NCBI GenBank assembly: GCA_030917985.1
Contig: JAUPTR010000217.1
Coordinates: 1 to 11,470, forward strand
Source: Pseudomonadota bacterium
GTDB taxonomy: Bacteria > Pseudomonadota > Gammaproteobacteria > Burkholderiales > SCOH01
DNA: 11,470 nucleotides
Reading direction: 5' to 3'
Made by a program: the position numbers and the translations under genes. The notes under the pieces were generated by a model. That model did no database searches. It saw only the letters and a program-made list of their open reading frames with translations, and was not told the origin of the DNA. This document shows, one piece after another, positions 6,981-11,470 of the stretch. Positions within the stretch are counted from its first letter, which is position 1. Every line of letters begins with the position of its first letter.

Positions 6981-7361
6981 ATGAATCTGATCCAGCAACT
7001 GGAACAAGAAGAAATCGCCCGTTTGGGTAAAACCATTCCTGAATTTGCACCGGGTGATACCGTTGTGGTGCAAGTAAAGGTTAAAGAGGGTACCCGCGAG
7101 CGTCTGCAGGCTTACGAAGGTGTCGTCATCGGCAAGCGTAACCGTGGCCTGAACAGCTCGTTCATCGTACGTAAAATTTCGTCCGGTGAAGGTGTTGAGC
7201 GTACTTTCCAGACTTACTCGCCGCTGGTAGCCTCGATTGAGGTTAAACGCCGTGGTGACGTACGTCGCGCCAAACTGTACTACCTGCGTGAGCGTTCGGG
7301 TAAATCCGCACGTATCAAGGAAAAACTGCCAACCCGCAAGGTCAAGGCGGAAGCAGTTTGA
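6981..7361 (+). CDS. rplS: Large ribosomal subunit protein bL19
   Basis: 50S protein near the subunit interface, contributing to an intersubunit bridge. The 126 residues have the core bL19 signature: FAPGDTVVVQVKVKEG, YEGVVIGKRNRGLNSSF and the segment SGEGVERTFQTYSPLV. KRRGDVRRAKLYYLRERSGKSARIKEK then closes the core. It is about ten residues longer than E. coli L19 because of a Lys- and Ala-rich C-terminal tail (LPTRKVKAEAV). The ATG has GGAG at 6969-6972, 8 nt upstream. It is the last gene of the operon; a strong terminator begins 17 nt after its stop. Confidence 0.98.
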   Translation: MNLIQQLEQEEIARLGKTIPEFAPGDTVVVQVKVKEGTRERLQAYEGVVIGKRNRGLNSSFIVRKISSGEGVERTFQTYSPLVASIEVKRRGDVRRAKLYYLRERSGKSARIKEKLPTRKVKAEAV

Positions 7362-7377
7362 TTCAGGTACTGCTGTT

Positions 7378-7418
7378 GAAAACAAAGAACCCGGCCTTGA
7401 GCCGGGTTTTTTGTTTTC
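7378..7418. terminator. Bidirectional rho-independent terminator between rplS and the binding-protein gene
   Basis: The stem CCCGGC (7390-7395) / GCCGGG (7401-7406) has the loop CTTGA and is followed by TTTTTT (7407-7412). The flanks also pair: GAAAACAAAGAA (7378-7389) with TTTTTTGTTTTC (7407-7418), with a single G-T wobble. The whole 41-bp element is therefore almost a perfect palindrome with an 18-bp stem. The A-rich left flank becomes a U-tract on the minus strand, so it can stop both rplS and the convergent gene whose stop codon is at 7443. Confidence 0.93.
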
Positions 7419-7442
7419 TGGGCGCTTTATTCGTCGCCTGTC

Positions 7443-8195
7443 TTAATCTGTTTTATGCGGGCTTTGTTTGTCGCGCAGCATTTGCAGTTGCCGCCAGAAT
7501 TGTCGGGAGAATCCCGGATTCTGCTGTTCAAAGTTGCGTGAAAATACCAGATAGTAGTATTTCTCTGTCAACGGCAAGGCCAGTTTGCGCAGGCGCTGGG
7601 CGATTGCCGGCTGCTGCCGCAGCTCCAGGTCTGCCTGAGTGGTTTGCAGTGCGGCAGCGTCTACGTGTCCGGCGGCAAGGTGGCGCAAGACGTCACGCGT
7701 ATCTCGCGCCAACGCTTTGGGTGTTGCCCCCAGCTCCCGAAGTAGCTGGCCCACGGCAAACCCATGCTGGATGCCGACCGTGGCGCCGGATGGATTGAGG
7801 CGTTTGCCGTTCCACTGCAGGCTGCTTTCCTGGCGCACGTACAGCGTATAAGTGACACTGTTCAGACGCATGCCATGATCGAGGCTGCCATCACTTTTTC
7901 GCGGATATACCGCATATCTTTCCCGTTCGGCCAGATAGCTGGTGGCAAATGCACCGTCCACCTGACCACTTTCCAGCAGTTTCAGGCAGCGCGGCCAGGC
8001 CAGTGGCAGCATCTCTATTTCCAGCGATCTGAATGCCAGTCCGCTTTGGGTAATCAATTGCTGCGACAAGCCCTTGCCATCGCGCAACACCCAGGGCGCC
8101 AGATCCACGTCGTCGTGGCAAAGCCGCAGAAGCAATGGGCTCGCGTGGGCAACACACGGCAGTAGCAAGAGTAATAAACATATAAATTGGGGCAT
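7443..8195 (-). CDS. Orphan periplasmic substrate-binding protein (SBP_bac_3 type), ligand unknown
   Basis: Predicted secreted solute-binding protein of 250 residues. Residues 1-18 form a hydrophobic signal with a probable cut after AHA (18/19), but the n-region MPQFIC has no Lys or Arg, which is unusual. The body follows the family-3 binding-protein layout: lobe 1 to about 110 with GLSQQLI and QVDGAFATSYLAERERYAVYP (79-98), then a lobe-2 stretch with GATVGIQHGFAVGQLLRELGA (137-157). The motif expected in amino-acid binders (Thr-Arg after the DG turn) is not obvious, so the ligand is open. No permease or ATPase gene adjoins, so it may be a sensor or scavenger partner rather than a transporter subunit. 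An in-frame TGA lies 6 bp before the ATG, which fixes the start as this or a later codon. It begins 8 nt after the flavoprotein stop, with no strong own ribosome binding site, and is probably translationally coupled. It ends at the bidirectional terminator. Confidence 0.8.
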   Translation of the reverse strand: MPQFICLLLLLLPCVAHASPLLLRLCHDDVDLAPWVLRDGKGLSQQLITQSGLAFRSLEIEMLPLAWPRCLKLLESGQVDGAFATSYLAERERYAVYPRKSDGSLDHGMRLNSVTYTLYVRQESSLQWNGKRLNPSGATVGIQHGFAVGQLLRELGATPKALARDTRDVLRHLAAGHVDAAALQTTQADLELRQQPAIAQRLRKLALPLTEKYYYLVFSRNFEQQNPGFSRQFWRQLQMLRDKQSPHKTD

Positions 8196-8203
8196 GATTC
8201 AGA

Positions 8204-9829
8204 CTAGCCCTGCTTGGCTTGTGCCGCAATCGGTGAACTGTTCAGCGTAGCGATCAGCTGTTCTGCTGCAGATACGCCCCAATATTGCGCCTCTTCAAAC
8301 AGCGAGAAGCCACTCAGGTCGGAATGCGCCAGATGGATCGCGCCTTCTGCCCGGCGCAAGCCCGCCAGCGCAGCACTGTGCAGCAGCCCCGGTAGTGGCC
8401 GGGTCATGGCGTGGCCCCAGCGCCATATGTCCATTTGTCGCAATTGCTGCTGCAGACGTGGATGGGCGTTTGCCAGTGTCTGCAGAATGTCTTGTTGCCA
8501 TTGCTGCAGGCTGGTCTGTAGCAGTTGCCGGCGGGCCTGGGCCGGGCTGGTGTGGCTGAGTGCCTGGTAGTAGGTGAGCACGGTGGCTGATTCGTGTTGG
8601 CGCAACTGTTGGTGGGTGGCAACGACATAACCCAGTCCGGGGCTGTCGTATAACACATTGTCCCACGCCAGTGGACTGTGGCCATTGTCTTCGGGTAGGC
8701 CATCCAAGGTCAGATTGGCAACCAGCCATGGCGCATATTGCAGCTGACCGATGGCGTTGCGCCAGTCGCCTGGCAGCGCCGGCCAGACCTTGGGCAGCAC
8801 CTGCAAAGGCGCCGCCCAGATCAGTTGCTGGCAGTGTATCCGTTTGCTGCAGCCTGCCGATTTGTCCCACACATCCAGTTGCAGTTGCGATTGCGTCGCC
8901 TCTAGGGCAAACGCCATCTGCCCACAGCGAATGTGTTGCCGCAGTCGTTGTTGCAGTTGTTGAACGATCCAGCCGTTTCCCTCCGGCCAGGTCAGCACGC
9001 TGTCGCTGGCGGCGTTACTGGCCTGGCCATTGCGCGCGGCAAAATAGTGAATACCGGCCCAGGCTGATGTCTGGCGATAGTCGCAACCATAATCATCGCG
9101 ACACGCGTAGTTGACATACCAGTGCAACGCTTTGGCCGTTAGCCCTTGCTGCAACAGCCAGTCGTGCATCGACAACTGATCCAGCCGGGTAATTGCCGGA
9201 TCGCGTGAACTGAGCGCCGACGGAATCGCAAATGCCCGTTTGCCATCGTGGCCGCGCAGTTGCTTGAACTGCGCCATCAGCAAGTCAAACTGGCGGTATT
9301 GTTGCTGCGCCTTCTGGCTGATTCCAAATTGTGGCAACAGACCATCCTGCCACTGGCCGTGGATAAACAGGCGCTCATGTGGTGCGTGGCACAGATAGCG
9401 TTCATCGTACTCCGGTGACGTCGCGTGCGGATCGCCGATGAGCACGCCCAGATCACTCAGCAATTCGCGCACCCATACTGCCTCGGGGCCTGGCAGTGGC
9501 AGGTAGTGCGCTCCCCAGGGGTAGCGGCTGACAGTGTTTTCGCCCCAGCGGGCATTGCCGCCGGGATTGTCTTCCAGCTCCAGTAGCTGGAAATCGTTAA
9601 AGCCTGCTTTCTGCAGCCGCCATGCCGCGCTCAGCCCCGCCACGCCGCCGCCCACAATCACCACCGGCGTTTGTTCATGGCTGGCAGGAGGCGGAAAGTG
9701 GCCGTCGCGCAGGCGGTGCCCGAGTGCCATGTCCGGCCCCAGCAGGCGCCCACTGGCTTGCCTGGCGGGCTGTGGGCAGCCGTAAAGCAGGCTGCTGGCG
9801 CAGGCGCCGAGAAAAGTTCGGCGTTTCAC
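8204..9829 (-). CDS. Predicted exported FAD/NAD(P)-dependent oxidoreductase (Tat signal, possible lipoprotein)
   Basis: Flavin-dependent oxidoreductase of the amine-oxidase-like superfamily, 541 residues from the GTG at 9829. The dinucleotide-binding motif PVVIVGGGVAGLSAAW (55-70) is followed by LLELEDNPGGNA (82-93) and PWGAHYLPLPGPE (104-116). The C-terminal stretch HLAHSDLSGFSLFEEAQYWG looks like the second FAD-contact segment. The N-terminus VKRRTFLGACASSLLYGC combines a twin-arginine motif (KRRTFLG) with a lipobox-like LYGC ending at Cys18. It therefore looks Tat-exported in folded, cofactor-loaded form and perhaps lipid-anchored. I chose this GTG because GGAAG lies 4 nt upstream and the signal then starts the protein. 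A TTG at 9916 would bury the signal 29 residues in. The protein is rich in Gln. It is the first gene of an operon with the binding protein 8 nt downstream and is divergent from the histidine kinase. The substrate is unknown. Confidence 0.82.
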   Translation of the reverse strand: MKRRTFLGACASSLLYGCPQPARQASGRLLGPDMALGHRLRDGHFPPPASHEQTPVVIVGGGVAGLSAAWRLQKAGFNDFQLLELEDNPGGNARWGENTVSRYPWGAHYLPLPGPEAVWVRELLSDLGVLIGDPHATSPEYDERYLCHAPHERLFIHGQWQDGLLPQFGISQKAQQQYRQFDLLMAQFKQLRGHDGKRAFAIPSALSSRDPAITRLDQLSMHDWLLQQGLTAKALHWYVNYACRDDYGCDYRQTSAWAGIHYFAARNGQASNAASDSVLTWPEGNGWIVQQLQQRLRQHIRCGQMAFALEATQSQLQLDVWDKSAGCSKRIHCQQLIWAAPLQVLPKVWPALPGDWRNAIGQLQYAPWLVANLTLDGLPEDNGHSPLAWDNVLYDSPGLGYVVATHQQLRQHESATVLTYYQALSHTSPAQARRQLLQTSLQQWQQDILQTLANAHPRLQQQLRQMDIWRWGHAMTRPLPGLLHSAALAGLRRAEGAIHLAHSDLSGFSLFEEAQYWGVSAAEQLIATLNSSPIAAQAKQG

Positions 9830-9833
9830 ATGG

Positions 9834-9838
9834 CTTCC
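9834..9838 (-). promoter_or_regulatory. Ribosome binding site of the flavoprotein gene
   Basis: GGAAG on the minus strand, 4 nt before the GTG at 9829. An ATG two bases upstream of that GTG is out of frame and reads straight into TGA, so the GTG is the usable start and places the Tat-like signal at the N-terminus. Confidence 0.55.
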
Positions 9839-9851
9839 ATTACGCGGGCGC

Positions 9852-9865
9852 CTGCAAGATTGCAG
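9852..9865. repeat. Palindrome CTGCAA-GA-TTGCAG in the divergent spacer
   Basis: A perfect 6-bp inverted repeat with a 2-bp centre, in the 126-bp spacer between the flavoprotein gene (minus) and the histidine kinase gene (plus). It lies downstream of the candidate minus-strand promoter, in the flavoprotein leader. It could be a regulator site, but one short palindrome can occur by chance. Confidence 0.3.
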
Positions 9866-9887
9866 CGGCGGGTTGTGGCATGATCCA

Positions 9888-9916
9888 TAATCAGATAGTA
9901 GAAAAATCCTGCTCAA
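9888..9916 (-). promoter_or_regulatory. Candidate sigma-70 promoter of the flavoprotein operon
   Basis: On the minus strand TTGAGC (9916-9911) and TGATTA (9893-9888) are separated by 17 nt. The -35 is good at TTGA and the -10 is weak. A leader of about 50 nt would run to the GTG at 9829. No equally convincing plus-strand promoter for the kinase was found in this spacer. Confidence 0.35.
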
Positions 9917-9955
9917 ACTGCCGCTGTGCGGCGGTGTGGTAGCCCTTCAGGTTGT

Positions 9956-11470
9956 ATGAAGCTTAAAACCCTATCCAACTGGTTTTCCCTGCTGGTGATT
10001 GGCGCATTTTGCGCCAATCTGGTGTCGATCGGCTTTCTGATTCACGCCAATGGCAAAATCGACGGTGCCTACCGTGACCGTGAACAGGCACTGCAGCTGA
10101 CGCACGACCTGCGTCTGGAGACTGAACGCCTGGCGCGTCTGGTGCGCGCCTACACCACCACTGCCGACCCGCGCTATTTGCTGTTCTACTACGATATTCT
10201 CGATATCCGCAACGGCAACAAGCCACTACCGGCTGGCGAATCTGCCTCTTTGTACTGGGATGAAGTGATTGCCGGCAAGCGAAGCCACACCTTGCCCAAC
10301 GACGGGCAAAAGATTTCGCTGGCGCAGCGTTTGTCGAATATCGGCGGCAGCGCCGAAGAAATGTCGGTGCTGATGCGCTTTCAGTACATCACCGAGCAGA
10401 TGAATCGCCTGGAGCAGGTGGCGTTTGCAGCCACGCAGGGCCTGTATGACAAAAAGGCCCGGCAGTTTGTCTCTGATGGCGAGCCGGATCTGAAATTTGC
10501 CGCATCGCTGGTGCACGGCAAGGAATACAGCCAGCTGGAAGCACAGCTTTCGCAGGCGGTGGTGGATCTGGTCAGGGTGATGAATCAGCGCACACACCAG
10601 CGGGTGGAGGTTGCACATTCGTCGATCTGCTTCTGGCAATGGGTGTCCGCGGCCACCATCTTGTTTGGGCTGATTCTGATATCGATGGCGTTTCACCTGA
10701 TTCGCGCGCGGGTGCTCAACCCGATTGACGAGCTGGAGTCTGAGGCCAAAAAACTCGGCTGCGGTGACTATACTGCGCGGCTTGGCAATCTGCGTGGCGT
10801 GGATGAACTCATCACGCTGGAGAAAACCTTCGACAGTATGGCGCAGGCCATCGAGCTGGATATCCAGAATCGCGAGCAGATGCTGACCGAGCTGCAACAG
10901 GCGCGCAAGCAGGCAGAAGCGGCAACCGAGGCCAAATCATTTTTTCTGGCCAGCATGAGCCATGAGATCCGCACGCCACTGAATGGCGTGATCGGCATGC
11001 TGCGTTTTGCGCTGCGTGACGAACAACTGCAGCCCGAAACCCGGCGCAAGGTACGCCTGGCTTTGAGCAGTGGCGAGTCGCTGCTGACCATCATTAACGA
11101 CATTCTCGATTTTTCGAAAATTGAGGCCGGCAAACTCACCATCGAATCGATCGATTTCGAATTCCTGTCGATGGTGTTCGATGGCCTGGAAACCATCTCC
11201 GAGCTGGCCGGCAACAAGGGACTCGGTTTTGTCGTCAACGTCGATGAAAACCTGCCGCGTTATTTTCGCGGCGATCCAACCCGTATCCGGCAGGTGCTGG
11301 TCAACCTGGCCGGCAACGCCATCAAGTTCACCCAGTTTGGGCAGATCGTGGTGTCGGCGCAGGCCGAGATGAACGACGGAGCCCAGTGCCGGGTGCGTTT
11401 CAAGGTGCAGGATAGCGGTATCGGCATTTCTGCCGAGGGCCTGTCCAGATTGTTCCAGCGCTTTCAGCAG
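9956..11470 (+). CDS. Membrane sensor histidine kinase, probably hybrid type, cut by the right window edge
   Basis: Two-component sensor kinase; 505 residues are visible with no stop. Membrane segment 1 is about 9-29. A periplasmic region of about 195 residues follows and looks all-helical. Membrane segment 2 is about 228-248 and a HAMP linker about 249-303. Then come a short coiled stretch and the HisKA domain with SFFLASMSHEIRTPLNGVIGM, whose phospho-acceptor is His336. The HATPase domain shows the N box (LVNLAGNAIKFT, Asn454), the G1 box DSGIGIS starting at Asp486, and the F box LFQRFQQ at the very end. The H-box style is that of hybrid kinases (BarA/ArcB-like), so receiver and Hpt domains may follow outside the window; this is inferred. 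The ATG at 9956 is preceded by CAGG. The sensor region carries RAYTTTADPRYLLFYYDIL, a pattern I associate with other proteobacterial sensors, but its ligand is unknown. It is divergent from the flavoprotein operon. Confidence 0.93.
   Translation, partial: MKLKTLSNWFSLLVIGAFCANLVSIGFLIHANGKIDGAYRDREQALQLTHDLRLETERLARLVRAYTTTADPRYLLFYYDILDIRNGNKPLPAGESASLYWDEVIAGKRSHTLPNDGQKISLAQRLSNIGGSAEEMSVLMRFQYITEQMNRLEQVAFAATQGLYDKKARQFVSDGEPDLKFAASLVHGKEYSQLEAQLSQAVVDLVRVMNQRTHQRVEVAHSSICFWQWVSAATILFGLILISMAFHLIRARVLNPIDELESEAKKLGCGDYTARLGNLRGVDELITLEKTFDSMAQAIELDIQNREQMLTELQQARKQAEAATEAKSFFLASMSHEIRTPLNGVIGMLRFALRDEQLQPETRRKVRLALSSGESLLTIINDILDFSKIEAGKLTIESIDFEFLSMVFDGLETISELAGNKGLGFVVNVDENLPRYFRGDPTRIRQVLVNLAGNAIKFTQFGQIVVSAQAEMNDGAQCRVRFKVQDSGIGISAEGLSRLFQRFQQ

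Noticed and set aside
7358..7798. Plus-strand open frame running through the rplS terminator into the binding-protein gene
   Set aside because: It crosses the bidirectional terminator and is antisense to a gene with a clear signal peptide and binding-protein pattern.
2811..7870. DNA uptake sequence-like hits: ACCGTCTGAA at 2820-2811 (minus) and 5619-5628 (plus), TGCGTCTGAA at 7870-7861 (minus)
   Set aside because: They share only the CGTCTGAA core with the Neisseria uptake sequence, lie inside coding sequence (two read as Arg-Leu codons), and none forms the inverted pair seen at terminators. Chance is the simpler reading.
10226..10897. Minus-strand open frame of 223 codons over the histidine kinase
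   Set aside because: The plus strand has uninterrupted kinase architecture here; the antisense product has no recognisable domain.
1..11470. CRISPR arrays, insertion sequences, prophage genes, tRNA or rRNA genes, toxin-antitoxin pairs
   Set aside because: I looked on both strands and saw no regularly spaced repeats, transposase or integrase motifs, tRNA-like cloverleaf or rRNA segments. Genes are core or envelope functions in dense, collinear order.

Overview
The window looks like chromosomal core-genome DNA of a betaproteobacterium, most likely from the Neisseriales / Chromobacteriaceae side. The evidence is the style of the PilB, Ffh and TrmD sequences, the moderately high GC content, and gene order. 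This placement is inferred from sequence style and no search was run. Gene order around ffh and trmD matches what I recall from gammaproteobacteria such as E. coli: corB (yfjD) and corE (ypjD) on one strand, and ffh then rpsP-rimM-trmD-rplS on the other.

Layout: (1) 1-1535, minus strand, the first 511 codons of pilB, the type IV pilus extension ATPase; its C-terminus runs off the left edge. (2) 1658-3792, minus strand, two membrane-protein genes: corE/ypjD (CcsA-like fold, 8 or so membrane segments), then corB/yfjD (DUF21-CBS-CorC). (3) A 206-bp divergent spacer with a possible ffh promoter and leader hairpins. (4) 3999-7361, plus strand, ffh and then the compact ribosome/tRNA operon rpsP-rimM-trmD-rplS, closed by a strong bidirectional terminator at 7378-7418. 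(5) 7443-9829, minus strand, a two-gene operon: a predicted Tat-exported, possibly lipid-anchored FAD oxidoreductase and an orphan periplasmic substrate-binding protein 8 nt behind it. (6) 9956-11470, plus strand and cut by the right edge, a membrane sensor histidine kinase transcribed divergently from that operon.

Regions 3-4 hold co-translational targeting (Ffh) and ribosome/tRNA maturation genes (S16, RimM, TrmD, L19) under what look like growth-linked promoters. Regions 5-6 are the accessory-looking part: an envelope flavoprotein, an orphan binding protein and a divergent kinase. I cannot name the substrate or signal of any of these three. They are the best candidates for something undescribed, but the sequence shows no clear novel system such as a CRISPR array, insertion sequence, prophage or toxin-antitoxin pair. 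No tRNA or rRNA gene was recognised. No gene-free stretch exceeds 300 bases.
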